Source: Pedobacter helvus
GTDB taxonomy: Bacteria; Bacteroidota; Bacteroidia; Sphingobacteriales; Sphingobacteriaceae
Direction of reading: 5' to 3'
Assembly: GCF_005925325.1 (NCBI RefSeq)
Contig: NZ_SRMP01000001.1
Location: 372,001-436,000, forward strand
DNA length: 64,000 nt
In this document: one piece after another, positions 9,401 through 18,796 of the stretch
How the letters are laid out: the number at the start of each line of letters is the position of its first letter
How positions within the stretch are numbered: the first letter of the stretch is position 1
Position numbers and translations under genes: made by a program
The notes under the pieces: generated by a model
Seen by the model: the letters and a program-made list of their open reading frames with translations, nothing else
Databases searched by the model: none
What the model was told of the DNA's origin: nothing

Positions 9401-10411
9401 ATGTTTGAGCCCGTTACCATAAAAGATATAGCCAAAGCACTTGGACTTTCAACCTCTACTGTTTCTAGAGCACTTAGAGACACTTACGAAATAAGTCCGG
9501 CTACGAAAAAATTGGTGACGGAATACGCAAAACAGATTGGCTACAAGCCTAATCCTATTGCTTTAAGCTTAAAAGAACGTAGAAGTAAATCTATTGGTGT
9601 GGTGGTAAGTGAAGTAGCTAATAGCTATTTCTCTCAAGCCATTGATGGCATTGAATCAATTGCGTACGACAAAGGCTACCACGTAATCATTTCCCAAACC
9701 CACGAATCCTACGACAGAGAGGTAATCAACGTTAACCACTTGGCTTCTAGATCTGTAGACGGGCTACTCATTTCACTTTCTTCCCAAACAGAAGATATTT
9801 CTCACATCAAATCCTTACATGACAAAGGTATGCCAATCGTATTTTTTGATCGTGTAGCGGACGAAATTATAACAGATAAAGTAATTGCAGACAATGAAAA
9901 AGGAGCCTACAACGCAACCGAACACCTCATTAAATCTGGTTATAAGAAAATTGCACACCTTACCAGTTCCAATCACCTTTCTATAAGTATCGAAAGGTTA
10001 TCTGGTTACAAAAAGGCATTAGCCGACTACGGTATTACTTTTAAAGAGGAATACGTAAAATATTGTCCACATGGAGGGATGCTGTACGAAGAAACGGAAA
10101 CTGCAATTAAAGAACTGGTAGCTCTAAAAGATAAACCAGATGCTATTTTTGTTGCAGGCGATAGACTAAGCACGGGCTGTTTAAGTGTCTTCAAAAACTT
10201 GAAAATAGAAGTGCCTAAAGACATAGCTATTGCCGGCTTCAGCAATTCTGATGTATTAGATTTGTTCAACCCATCGTTAACTTCGGTAAGGCAACCTGCT
10301 TATGAAATAGGGAGATTAGCCACAGAAATGCTTTTGAAATTGATCGAAGCTAAATATCCTGTAGAAGAATTTGAAAAGAAAGTATTGGATACGAGTTTAT
10401 TTATCCGCTAA
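9401..10411 (+). CDS. LacI family transcriptional regulator
   Basis: DNA-binding regulator, probably of the adjacent pectin locus. It has 336 residues. The N-terminal HTH (about 5-25) reads VTIKDIAKALGLSTSTVSRA, followed by the hinge region with LKERRSKSIGVVV. A periplasmic-binding-protein-like effector domain fills about 60-330, including FFDRVADE, AIFVAGDRLSTGC, and the usual C-terminal LTSVRQPAYEIG. The start at 9401 gives the normal short lead before the HTH. It is divergent from susC, and operator-like sequences lie between them. The effector is probably a pectin-derived sugar (inference). Its stop is directly adjacent to the convergent NTF2-like gene. Confidence 0.95.
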   Translation: MFEPVTIKDIAKALGLSTSTVSRALRDTYEISPATKKLVTEYAKQIGYKPNPIALSLKERRSKSIGVVVSEVANSYFSQAIDGIESIAYDKGYHVIISQTHESYDREVINVNHLASRSVDGLLISLSSQTEDISHIKSLHDKGMPIVFFDRVADEIITDKVIADNEKGAYNATEHLIKSGYKKIAHLTSSNHLSISIERLSGYKKALADYGITFKEEYVKYCPHGGMLYEETETAIKELVALKDKPDAIFVAGDRLSTGCLSVFKNLKIEVPKDIAIAGFSNSDVLDLFNPSLTSVRQPAYEIGRLATEMLLKLIEAKYPVEEFEKKVLDTSLFIR

Positions 10412-10840
10412 TTAATGCGGAAGCTTGTAGGCTTGTCTAGCTAACATTTTCCAATCTTTACCTTGCTTTTGGAAAACTAACATAATACCTATGTGTACCT
10501 CTCCCGCTTTACCACCGTCATTGGTTGTAGCGTGCAACTCATGACGAACAACACCAGTTTTACCAGTAACCTTAACCGTTTGGTTTTTGAGTTCTATAGT
10601 TACAAAATCTGATTTTCCACTGGCAATGGTTTCTACGAAAGTAGCTTTGTCTTCTACCTTACCACCCGAGTGCCCATAACTCAAATCATCTGCAGCAATT
10701 TCTTCTAGCGCTTTTCTTTCGCCGCTTATCATTGCGTTTTTTAGCTTATCTACAGCCAAAAGTAAACTTTGCTCTTCTTTATTTTGGGCGTATACAATTG
10801 ATGATGACATCAATAATAAGGCTAGAATTAATTTTTTCAT
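10412..10840 (-). CDS. exported NTF2-like (DUF4440-type) protein
   Basis: Small secreted protein of 142 residues with a clear signal peptide (about 1-18, ending VYAQ). The rest fits a SnoaL/DUF4440 NTF2-like fold: an initial helix LLLAVDKLKNAMISGERKALEEIAADDLSYGH, then alternating strands ending in W-KMLARQAYKLP. Such domains bind small ligands or act as enzymes in some cases, but no function can be assigned here. It is convergent with lacI with no spacer and lies downstream of the mscL terminator. Confidence 0.75.
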   Translation of the reverse strand: MKKLILALLLMSSSIVYAQNKEEQSLLLAVDKLKNAMISGERKALEEIAADDLSYGHSGGKVEDKATFVETIASGKSDFVTIELKNQTVKVTGKTGVVRHELHATTNDGGKAGEVHIGIMLVFQKQGKDWKMLARQAYKLPH

Positions 10841-10857
10841 TCTTAAATCAGACGGAT

Positions 10858-10893
10858 AAAAAAGGGGATACGAAAATATATCATATCCCCTTT
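10858..10893 (-). terminator. mscL terminator
   Basis: A perfect 10-bp stem, AAAGGGGATA with TATCCCCTTT, encloses a 13-nt AT-rich loop. On the minus strand it is followed by a run of T, just past the mscL stop at 10900. Confidence 0.85.
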
Positions 10894-10899
10894 AATGAA

Positions 10900-11286
10900 T
10901 TATTTATTTTTTAATAGATCTCTAATTTCTGTAAGTAAAATTTCTTCTTTAGTAGGTGCCGGTGGAGCCGAAGGAGCGGCTTCTTCCTTTTTCTTCATCC
11001 TATTCACTAACCTAATGATGACAAACAATACTAAGGCTACAATAATAAATGAAATCACTTGCGATAAGAAATTACCATATTTAATCGCCGTACCCGGGAT
11101 AGTTAAAGCACTCAAATTGTCTAGATTGGCAGCTTTTAACGCTGGAGCCAAAACAGCTGGTGTAATTACATCCTCAACTAATGAAGAAACAATTTTACCG
11201 AATGCAGCACCAATAATAACACCTACTGCTAAATCTATCACATTACCTTTTACAGCAAAATCTTTAAATTCTTTTACAAATCCCAT
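10900..11286 (-). CDS. mscL: large-conductance mechanosensitive channel MscL
   Basis: Emergency-release channel of the inner membrane that opens under hypo-osmotic stress. It has 128 residues, the normal family length. The N-terminus [33 protein letters not shown] is the conserved amphipathic helix plus TM1, with the constriction segment. TM2 (about 72-95) is [19 protein letters not shown], and the cytoplasmic C-terminal helix [15 protein letters not shown] is present. It is a single-gene unit with its own terminator. Confidence 0.98.
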   Translation of the reverse strand: MGFVKEFKDFAVKGNVIDLAVGVIIGAAFGKIVSSLVEDVITPAVLAPALKAANLDNLSALTIPGTAIKYGNFLSQVISFIIVALVLFVIIRLVNRMKKKEEAAPSAPPAPTKEEILLTEIRDLLKNK

Positions 11287-11416
11287 ATAAACGTTGTTTT
11301 AGTTAGATAATTAATTTTAGTTGGAGTAAACTTAGTGAAAAGAACATTAATTAATCAAATTAACCAACAAAATTATAAAGCATTTGTTTATTTTTGACAA
11401 CTCGTTATTCCCATTT

Positions 11417-12892
11417 ATGCTAAAACAACATCTACAGCAAAAGTTATTACAAAAGCTCTCTCCGCAACAAATTCAATTTATCAAATTGTTGCAGGTACCT
11501 ACTGTGGCTTTAGATACACGCATTAAAGAGGAGCTAGAAGAAAATCCAGCTTTAGAAGACTCTAGTTTAATGACATTAGACGAACCCAAAGGTGAATATG
11601 ATGATTTGCAAGACGATAGAGATGATTTTGACGGTGAACGTAGCGAAGAAACTAGCATAGACGAGTTCAATGTAGACGATTATCTACAGGACGATAATAC
11701 CAACGATTATAGTACTTCATACAGCAACGGTGATGATGAGGAAGATAAAAAAGAAACTCCGATAGCGATAGAGACTACTTTTTTTGAGAGCTTACAACAA
11801 CAATTGGATCTACTCCCTTTATCCGATCAGGATTTTGTAGTTGGCAGACAAATTATTGGCAGCTTGGACGATGACGGTTATTTACGCAGACCGATCACTT
11901 CTATGATTGATGATTTGGCTTTCTCTCAAAATGTAATGGTTGAAGAAGAGGATGTTTTGGAAATGCTAAAACTGATCCAAAGCTTCGACCCTCCTGGAAT
12001 TGCTGCTAGAGATTTACAAGAATGTCTTTCTCTACAACTAAGGAGAAAAGACACCTCTAATTCGCTAATTAAAAAGGCAATCGAAATTGTTGAATTCCAT
12101 TTAGATGAGTTTACACGTAAACATTACGACAAATTAGAAAGAGCCGTTGGATTAAATAGTGAAGAGTTAAAGGAAGTAGTAGCTGAAATTCTACGTCTTA
12201 ACCCTAAACCGGGCGACTCTAATCAAGTAACTACCAAGCAAATGCAAATCATTCCTGATTTCCATATCAGCAACAATGACAGCACTTTGGTACTTACGCT
12301 TAATGCCAGAAATGCTCCCGAATTACGTGTAAGTCGTTCTTACATGGATATGTTTGACCATTACGACAAAGCTTCCCAAAAAGATAAAAAAATGAAGGAA
12401 GCAGTACAGTTTGTGAAGCAAAAGCTTGATTCTGCGAAATGGTTTATCGATGCTATTAAACAAAGACAACAGACTTTGTTAAAAACGATGAATGCAATTA
12501 TGCATTATCAGTATGAGTATTTCTTAACTGGAGATGAACGTAAGTTGCGCCCGATGATTTTAAAGGACATTGCCGATAAAATTGGAATGGACATATCTAC
12601 AGTATCGAGGGTGGCAAACTCTAAATATGTACAAACAGAATTTGGAACTTTCTTATTAAAATCGTTCTTCTCTGAGGCTATACAAACCGAAAGTGGCGAA
12701 GAGGTTTCTAATAAAGAGGTAAAGAAAATCTTGGAAGATTGTATTGGCAAAGAAGATAAACGCAAGCCACTTGCTGATGAACGTTTGACGGAAATTCTAA
12801 AAGAACACGGCTACAATATTGCAAGAAGAACAGTGGCTAAATACCGTGAACAAATGAATATTCCGGTTGCTAGGCTAAGAAAAGAACTTTAA
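11417..12892 (+). CDS. rpoN: RNA polymerase sigma-54 factor RpoN
   Basis: Alternative sigma factor that needs AAA+ enhancer-binding activators. From the chosen ATG the protein has 491 residues. Region I is LKQHLQQKLLQKLSPQQIQFIKLLQ with Gln-rich activator contacts. An acidic region II (about 50-130, many D/E) follows, then the core-binding domain, an HTH (DISTVSRVANSKYVQTEFG), and the C-terminal RpoN box ARRTVAKYRE. An in-frame ATG at 11384 would add 11 residues. However, an exact TAnnTTTG element lies at 11389-11396 and the family normally begins at MLKQ, so 11417 is preferred. Confidence 0.96.
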   Translation: MLKQHLQQKLLQKLSPQQIQFIKLLQVPTVALDTRIKEELEENPALEDSSLMTLDEPKGEYDDLQDDRDDFDGERSEETSIDEFNVDDYLQDDNTNDYSTSYSNGDDEEDKKETPIAIETTFFESLQQQLDLLPLSDQDFVVGRQIIGSLDDDGYLRRPITSMIDDLAFSQNVMVEEEDVLEMLKLIQSFDPPGIAARDLQECLSLQLRRKDTSNSLIKKAIEIVEFHLDEFTRKHYDKLERAVGLNSEELKEVVAEILRLNPKPGDSNQVTTKQMQIIPDFHISNNDSTLVLTLNARNAPELRVSRSYMDMFDHYDKASQKDKKMKEAVQFVKQKLDSAKWFIDAIKQRQQTLLKTMNAIMHYQYEYFLTGDERKLRPMILKDIADKIGMDISTVSRVANSKYVQTEFGTFLLKSFFSEAIQTESGEEVSNKEVKKILEDCIGKEDKRKPLADERLTEILKEHGYNIARRTVAKYREQMNIPVARLRKEL

Positions 12893-13079
12893 AAGCTGCG
12901 TTAATTTCTCTCCAAAAACCGATATCAGATCAACTTCATTTATCACTAAAGCTAGACTTTACAAGTTAAAGTTAGATTGTTTGAGAAATTCATCCATATC
13001 CTTTAGTAATTTTATACTTAAGGATATGGTCTGAGCGATATTATTTTATAAATTTTGATAGCATAGCTTGCAACTTATT

Positions 13080-13535
13080 TTAAGACAATAAGTTTTGACG
13101 AGCGATAAATTCCAGTTGCTGATTTGCAACCAATAATTTTTCTGTCAATTCCCTATTTTCTTTTCTAAGCGTATAAATCTCGATAGCCTTATCGATGTTG
13201 ATCCTTAAATCTTCCTCCATCCAAGGTTTTTGGATATACCTATATACTTGCCCTTTATTAATTGCGTCAATTACGGCATCTATATCCGTATAACCTGTCA
13301 AAATCATTCGAATAGGCTCTGGATAAGTCTCCAAAATAGAGGCTAAAAATTCAACACCTGTAGTTTTAGGCATTCTTTGATCGGTGATGATCACCTGTAT
13401 GTCTTCTGTGTCTAAGATCTTCCTACCTTCTTCTGCAGACTCTGCTGTAAAAATCTTATATAATCTACGGTAAGTTGCTGCGAAAGCACTTAAATTATGT
13501 GGCTCATCATCAACGTAAAGGATATTCGCTGTCAT
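13080..13535 (-). CDS. single-domain response regulator with C-terminal coiled coil
   Basis: CheY-like receiver of 151 residues. Acidic pocket D9-D10-E11, phosphoacceptor Asp52 (TDQRMP), the LTGYTD switch Thr and the KPW lysine are all present. Residues about 118-145 (LRKENRELTEKLLVANQQLEF) look like a short coiled coil. There is no output domain. Its receiver is strikingly like that of the hybrid protein at 18797 (shared LTGYTDI, DAIN-G, YRY, KPW). It is transcribed away from the Rv1355c-type gene, so it probably works with that signalling block. Confidence 0.92.
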   Translation of the reverse strand: MTANILYVDDEPHNLSAFAATYRRLYKIFTAESAEEGRKILDTEDIQVIITDQRMPKTTGVEFLASILETYPEPIRMILTGYTDIDAVIDAINKGQVYRYIQKPWMEEDLRINIDKAIEIYTLRKENRELTEKLLVANQQLEFIARQNLLS

Positions 13536-13653
13536 ATTTCTGCTAATAAAAGTTAAAAATACTTTTTTATTATAATTCTAAAAAACTAATTTAGTCTTTT
13601 AACTATGAAAACCGCTTTTTTATGTCTAAAAATTCATCTTTTAGCTATTTATA

Positions 13654-15978
13654 ATGCAAAATATTAAAGCCGATACTACCCTACTAAACTCTCTTACAGA
13701 GCAGACAAAAAAAAGCAAAGATATATATCAGCCTCTCCTACTCAGACTCTCAAATCCTAACGACAGAGTTAAATTCAATGAGCTACTTCTTTCAAGTAAA
13801 GGAATACAAATTTTTGACACCATTAGAGAACAGGTATTCGAACTCTTAAAATGTTTGAAACCCCTTATTGTAACTACTCCCAAAACCGAGTTAGCTAATT
13901 TAGTTACCGAACGAATTGGAAAAAGTGAAGAATATGGAGTTTGGGTGTATTATCCATGGATTAACAGATTAGTACATCTTTTGGATGAAGAAGAATTTGT
14001 AATAGTTAGAACAAACAGAAATAAACATAAAATTACAGAAGAAGAACAACAAACTCTTTCTACCAAAAAAATTGGAGTAATTGGCTTATCTGTTGGTCAG
14101 TCAGTATCATTAACCTTAGCCATGGAGCGTGGTTTTGGTGAGCTTCGCATTGCTGATTTTGATGAACTAGATTTAAGCAACATCAATAGAATTAGAACTG
14201 CAGCTTCAAATATAGGCTTGAAGAAAACCGTAATTGTTGCTAGAGAAATTGCCGAGATAGATCCATTTTTAAAGGTAGTTTGTTACGAAGAAGGTATTAC
14301 CGATGAAAACATTCTCAGCTTTTTAACCGACAACGGTAAATTGGACCTGTTAATCGACGAATGTGATAGTTTCGATATTAAGATCAATGCTAGAAAAATT
14401 GCTAGAGGACTGCAAATTCCAGTACTTATGGAAGGAAGCGATCGAGGAACTATAGACATCGAAAGATTTGACCTAGACCCTCAACGCCCAATACTACATG
14501 GCATGGTTGAGCACTTAGACATGGACAAGTTTAAAGACTTGAAAACTTTCGATGAGAAAATTCCATACATTACGGCTGTAACTGGTTTTGAGACGCTTTC
14601 GCCTAGAATGAAGGCTTCTGCGATAGAACTTATGACTTCTATCTCAACTTGGCCTCAACTTGCCAGTGCTGTTACTTTTGGAGGTGGCGTCAGCGCAGAT
14701 CTTTCCAGAAAAATTCTACTTAACAGCTTAAAAATATCCGGTAGGTTCTTTTTAGACCTCGACGAAATGATTTGCGACGAACCTGTCCCTCCTGCTGACA
14801 AAACAACGGAAGAAAAACAACCCTTAACTACGAAAGATTTAGAGGCATTCATTAAGCAACACAGTCTTTCGGAGGATAATGCAAACTCAAAGGATCTTTC
14901 TGAAGCTGAATTAAACGATCTTGTAGAAGCAGTGAAAAAGGCTCCATCTGGTGGCAATAACCAACCTTGGCGACTTCATTATCAAAACAAAAAACTACAT
15001 CTGTTTTTAGATGAAAGTAGCGCTTTAGCCTATTTAGATCCTCAATTTATATCTTCATATACTTCTGTCGGCTGCGCCATAGAAAATTTGTTATTGGCGG
15101 CAGCTGTAAAAAACCTTAAGGTAGATTGGACAATAACTCCACAGTTAGCGCCTACACACTTAGCTGTTTTTCAATTCTTTGAAGGAAATGAAGCTACAGA
15201 AGAACAAATTCTGTTAGAAAAACAAATCCCGCTAAGGCACACTAACAGAAAAAGTACGCAACACATAGAAATCGAGGACAAGGATGTTGATTTCCTAAAA
15301 AAACTGGTTGCAGAAACTGAAGGTGCACAAATAGAGATAGTAAAAGATCTACAAAAGATTAAGAAATTATCTCAGATAGCTACTGCCACCGACCTATTCC
15401 GTATGTTTATTCCCGAAGCACATGAAGATTTCATTACCAAAGAAATGCGTTGGACAATTGAACAGACCAACGAATCGGAAGATGGCATAGGCATACATAC
15501 TTTAGATCTAAGCAATAATGACCAATTAGGCATACAGCTACTGAGAGATAGGCGAATGATCGATTTCTTGGAGAAAATTAACGGCGGCGGTGCTTTTGCC
15601 AGATTACTTACCCAACAGTTTATGACCTCGTCGGCTATCGGATTGATATCAATGCCGAACTCGAAAGTTTCGTCTTGGATAAATGGCGGTATTGCTGCAG
15701 AAAAGGTGTGGCTTGGCGCAACGGCATTAGGTTTTCAAATTCATCCGGTGAATGTCCCTTTATTATTTTTCTACAAAAATTCTATAGAGAAAAGTTTAAC
15801 TTTAACAGAAAAACAGAAACATTATCTAACAGAAGCAGAAAAAGAATTCAACCTTATTTTTGATAAGCCTGAAAACCAAACAGCTATGTTTATGTTTAGG
15901 ATTTTTAAAGCTAGCGATTCTCCAGAAAGAACTATTAGAAAGTCGAACCACAAAATTTTCTCCATTGGAAGAGCATAA
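13654..15978 (+). CDS. Rv1355c-family ThiF/E1-like and nitroreductase fusion protein
   Basis: A 774-residue cytoplasmic fusion. Residues about 1-130 are an unassigned helical region. About 135-350 is an E1/ThiF-like Rossmann domain, with GVIGLSVGQS (141-150) and the ADFDELDLSNINR nucleotide-binding segment (167-179). No CxxC zinc pairs are visible. About 415-740 is an FMN-type nitroreductase domain with APSGGNNQPWR (430-440). ThiF domains adenylate carboxylates and nitroreductases oxidise or reduce small molecules, so modification of a peptide or metabolite is plausible. No YcaO cyclodehydratase is nearby, so this is not a standard azoline peptide cluster. It heads an operon with an acyltransferase-like gene and sensor kinases. 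Family recognition is good; function is unknown. Confidence 0.85.
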   Translation: MQNIKADTTLLNSLTEQTKKSKDIYQPLLLRLSNPNDRVKFNELLLSSKGIQIFDTIREQVFELLKCLKPLIVTTPKTELANLVTERIGKSEEYGVWVYYPWINRLVHLLDEEEFVIVRTNRNKHKITEEEQQTLSTKKIGVIGLSVGQSVSLTLAMERGFGELRIADFDELDLSNINRIRTAASNIGLKKTVIVAREIAEIDPFLKVVCYEEGITDENILSFLTDNGKLDLLIDECDSFDIKINARKIARGLQIPVLMEGSDRGTIDIERFDLDPQRPILHGMVEHLDMDKFKDLKTFDEKIPYITAVTGFETLSPRMKASAIELMTSISTWPQLASAVTFGGGVSADLSRKILLNSLKISGRFFLDLDEMICDEPVPPADKTTEEKQPLTTKDLEAFIKQHSLSEDNANSKDLSEAELNDLVEAVKKAPSGGNNQPWRLHYQNKKLHLFLDESSALAYLDPQFISSYTSVGCAIENLLLAAAVKNLKVDWTITPQLAPTHLAVFQFFEGNEATEEQILLEKQIPLRHTNRKSTQHIEIEDKDVDFLKKLVAETEGAQIEIVKDLQKIKKLSQIATATDLFRMFIPEAHEDFITKEMRWTIEQTNESEDGIGIHTLDLSNNDQLGIQLLRDRRMIDFLEKINGGGAFARLLTQQFMTSSAIGLISMPNSKVSSWINGGIAAEKVWLGATALGFQIHPVNVPLLFFYKNSIEKSLTLTEKQKHYLTEAEKEFNLIFDKPENQTAMFMFRIFKASDSPERTIRKSNHKIFSIGRA

Positions 15979-16681
15979 TTCCGCCATAAAAAACCTTTAT
16001 TTTAAAGCATTTAGAGCTGTTGATGACAGGGCTGCTTGTATGAAATTCATTGAAGGCCATACGCATGTTCTTGAAATTTACGGAATTACTCAGATTACCT
16101 CTGCAAAGATCGACTGGGTTATCAATCCGGATGTTTACGTTATACAGGTTATGGCCGAAGAAAATGGAAAAGCTTTGGCTGGCGGCCGCATTCATGTAGC
16201 AAATGGCATTAACCCTCTTCCAATAGAAACCGCGGTTGGCTTAATGGACGAAAGAATATATGACCTAGTAGCTTCAAATAAGGAAAATGGAATTGGCGAA
16301 TTTTGCGGTCTATGGAACTCATGGGAAATTGCAGGAATGGGCATAGGGAGTATACATTTAGGTAGAACGTTTATTGCATTGGCCCATCACCTTAAGCTTG
16401 GGAAACTTTTGGGTTTATGTGCACCAGCTACATACAGAAATTCATTAAGAGTTGGCTTTAGAGTACTCAGAGAGTTAGGTGTAAATGGAAAATTTTACTA
16501 TCCTGCAGAAGATTTAACTGCAACAGGATTAATTATTGAGGATTTAGAAAACCTTCCGCACGCAGTAGATGAAGAAAGAGATATTATTAAAAAGTTAACG
16601 GACAACTCCTTGAACAAGCTAACCATTAAAACAAATAAAGGAGAAGAAGTAACTTTACACTTTGACTTATTCAATACATGA
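15860..16681 (+). CDS. GNAT-fold (N-acyltransferase / autoinducer-synthase-like) protein
   Basis: Up to 273 residues. The core (from about residue 40) resembles acyltransferases of the GNAT/LuxI-FeeM type: a beta-strand pair (VIQVMAEENGKALAGGRIHV), then NGIGEFCGLWNSWEIAGMGIGS, a helix IALAHHLKLGKLLGLCAPATY, and a strand near GFRVLRELG. This placement is structural guesswork from pattern. The 15860 ATG overlaps the upstream gene by 119 nt and the first 35 residues look like out-of-frame sequence. A TTG at 15965, giving a 14-nt overlap, is a better start; the next ATG is at 16040. Its stop overlaps the kinase start (ATGA), so translation is coupled. The substrate is unknown. Confidence 0.7.
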   Translation: MISLKTKQLCLCLGFLKLAILQKELLESRTTKFSPLEEHNSAIKNLYFKAFRAVDDRAACMKFIEGHTHVLEIYGITQITSAKIDWVINPDVYVIQVMAEENGKALAGGRIHVANGINPLPIETAVGLMDERIYDLVASNKENGIGEFCGLWNSWEIAGMGIGSIHLGRTFIALAHHLKLGKLLGLCAPATYRNSLRVGFRVLRELGVNGKFYYPAEDLTATGLIIEDLENLPHAVDEERDIIKKLTDNSLNKLTIKTNKGEEVTLHFDLFNT

Positions 16682-18783
16682 AAATAAGGGCCTTTTTGCT
16701 TTTAATTATATTATTATCTCTTTTCTCGAACATAAGTATAGGTTACGGGCAAACTCTATATTTATATCAAACGGATAATAAAAACTTAAGTATCAATGAG
16801 ATTATTAATTATCCGAATTCTACGAAGTTAAATAGCAATGTCATTAATTTAGGTCTGGGAGAGAAAAATGTTTGGATAAAAGCTTCAGACCTAAATGATT
16901 ATCAGCTGAACTCTTTTATAATAGATCAGAGCAGACTGTATAACATCTCGATCTATTATGTTAGAAAACAGAAAATCGAGAAATCGATCAATTTGAGTGA
17001 GACTGATATTATCCCCAATCATAATCAAACGGGTAATGTTAACCTTTTCACCATAGATAGCAATTACATCAATAGCGGAACGGATATCTATTTCAATTTA
17101 CTTTCTAAAGAGATCTTTATAGTTCCAATTAAGTTTGATAAGGTCTCCTCAAATCACGAATACTTGAGCATGAAAGATGTTAACTACGGGCTATATACAG
17201 GCTCTATACTCATCATGCTCATTTATCATATTTTCATCTTTTTTAGCGTTCGGGATAAAAATTACATCCTGTATATTTTCTACATTTTCTTTACCTGGCT
17301 TACCCAAATCTCCATTATGGGCTATAGCAGTAAATACTTTTGGCATAACGATAGATGGCTTCATGAGAATTCAGTAATGATATTTTCAATGGTGGCCTTA
17401 ATATTTGGCATTTTTTTCACCACTAGTTTTTTAAAGGTTAAAGAGTTTTTACCAAAGGTTACTTTTATCTATAAAATATTGTTAACAATCTCTTTCACAA
17501 TACTTACCCTTTCTATTTTCTCTCAAAAAAGTATATTTTTTGCGCTAATGCAGGGCGTTACGTTTATCAGTTGTCTTCTTGCATATTATACTGCCCTTGT
17601 CATTTATTTTAAAAAGAAATACTTTCCTGCACGTTTCTATCTTATCGCCTGGTCAATCTTAATTCTAGGCGTTATTCTGTTTCTTTTAAAAGATTATGAG
17701 ATTGTTCCGTATAATAATTATACCACATATATCCTTCAAATATCAACCATTGTAGAAATAGCGCTACTATCTTTTGCGCTTGCAGATAAGATCAACTATT
17801 TCAAAAAAGAAAATGAAGTAGCCCAAGCTCAAGCCCTTAGTGCTTCTTTAGAAAACCAAAAGTTAATTAAAGAACAAAATTTAATACTCGAGAGAAAAGT
17901 TAAAGAACGCACCGAAGAGCTTGAAACAGCCAACGACACACTAAACACAACATTAAACAACTTAAAAGACACTCAATCTCAATTAGTTGATGCAGAAAAA
18001 ATGGCGGCTTTAGGTCAGCTAACCGCTGGTATTGCACATGAGATTAATAACCCAATAAACTTTGTGACGTCTAACGTGAAGCCTTTAAAATTGGATATCG
18101 ACGATTTAAAGGACATCATTAAAAAATACGAGCAAATTGATTTGGAGAAAGATATCAAACCTCAAATTGCCGAAATCGAAGCTTATAAAAAGCAAATCGA
18201 TCTGGCTTTCATTAATGAGGAGATTGTTTCATTACTATCTGGAATTAGTGAAGGTGCCAAGCGTACAGCAGAAATTATTAGAAGCCTGAGGAATTTTAGC
18301 CGCGTCGATGAAACTGACATGAAAGCCATCGACCTAAATGAAGGCCTTTTATCTACCCTGGTTTTAATTAGAAGCACGCTTCCAGACAATTTAACGGTAA
18401 TTAAGGATCTTGGCAATTTACCTAAAGTAGAATGTATGCCAGGTAAAATCAATCAAGTTTTCATGAATTTGGTTGCCAACGCTGTACAAGCTATCAAAAG
18501 TAAAGAGATACAAGCAGAAGAAGAGTTTTTAACCATCAAGAGCTGGTACGACAATCAACAAGTATTTATTAGCATTAAAGATACAGGTACTGGAATGACC
18601 GAAGAGGTGAAACATCGCATTTTTGAACCTTTCTTTACCACTAAAGATATCGGCGAAGGAACTGGATTGGGTTTATCTATCGTTTTCAGTATCATAGAGA
18701 AACATAAAGGTCATGTAGAAGTTATTTCTGAGCTTGGAAAAGGAACTGAATTTATTATTATATTGCAGGTAAATACACTATAA
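16678..18783 (+). CDS. 7TMR-DISM sensor histidine kinase
   Basis: Inner-membrane sensor kinase of 701 residues. It has a signal or first TM (1-24), a periplasmic 7TMR-DISM extracellular domain (about 25-165), and seven hydrophobic helices (about 170-380). A coiled coil follows (about 385-440). The HisKA box GIAHEINNPINF carries phospho-His454. The HATPase has N box NLVANAVQAI, DTGTGM, FEPFFTTK and GTGLGLS motifs. Such extracellular domains usually bind carbohydrates or other small molecules. It overlaps the GNAT-like gene by 4 nt and precedes two receiver proteins, its likely phosphotransfer partners. The signal is not identifiable from sequence. Confidence 0.95.
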   Translation: MKIRAFLLLIILLSLFSNISIGYGQTLYLYQTDNKNLSINEIINYPNSTKLNSNVINLGLGEKNVWIKASDLNDYQLNSFIIDQSRLYNISIYYVRKQKIEKSINLSETDIIPNHNQTGNVNLFTIDSNYINSGTDIYFNLLSKEIFIVPIKFDKVSSNHEYLSMKDVNYGLYTGSILIMLIYHIFIFFSVRDKNYILYIFYIFFTWLTQISIMGYSSKYFWHNDRWLHENSVMIFSMVALIFGIFFTTSFLKVKEFLPKVTFIYKILLTISFTILTLSIFSQKSIFFALMQGVTFISCLLAYYTALVIYFKKKYFPARFYLIAWSILILGVILFLLKDYEIVPYNNYTTYILQISTIVEIALLSFALADKINYFKKENEVAQAQALSASLENQKLIKEQNLILERKVKERTEELETANDTLNTTLNNLKDTQSQLVDAEKMAALGQLTAGIAHEINNPINFVTSNVKPLKLDIDDLKDIIKKYEQIDLEKDIKPQIAEIEAYKKQIDLAFINEEIVSLLSGISEGAKRTAEIIRSLRNFSRVDETDMKAIDLNEGLLSTLVLIRSTLPDNLTVIKDLGNLPKVECMPGKINQVFMNLVANAVQAIKSKEIQAEEEFLTIKSWYDNQQVFISIKDTGTGMTEEVKHRIFEPFFTTKDIGEGTGLGLSIVFSIIEKHKGHVEVISELGKGTEFIIILQVNTL

Positions 18784-18796
18784 AAATTAATTCAAA

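Noticed and set aside
11384..11416. Longer start for rpoN
   Set aside because: A TAnnTTTG element lies within this extension and homologs start at the next Met.
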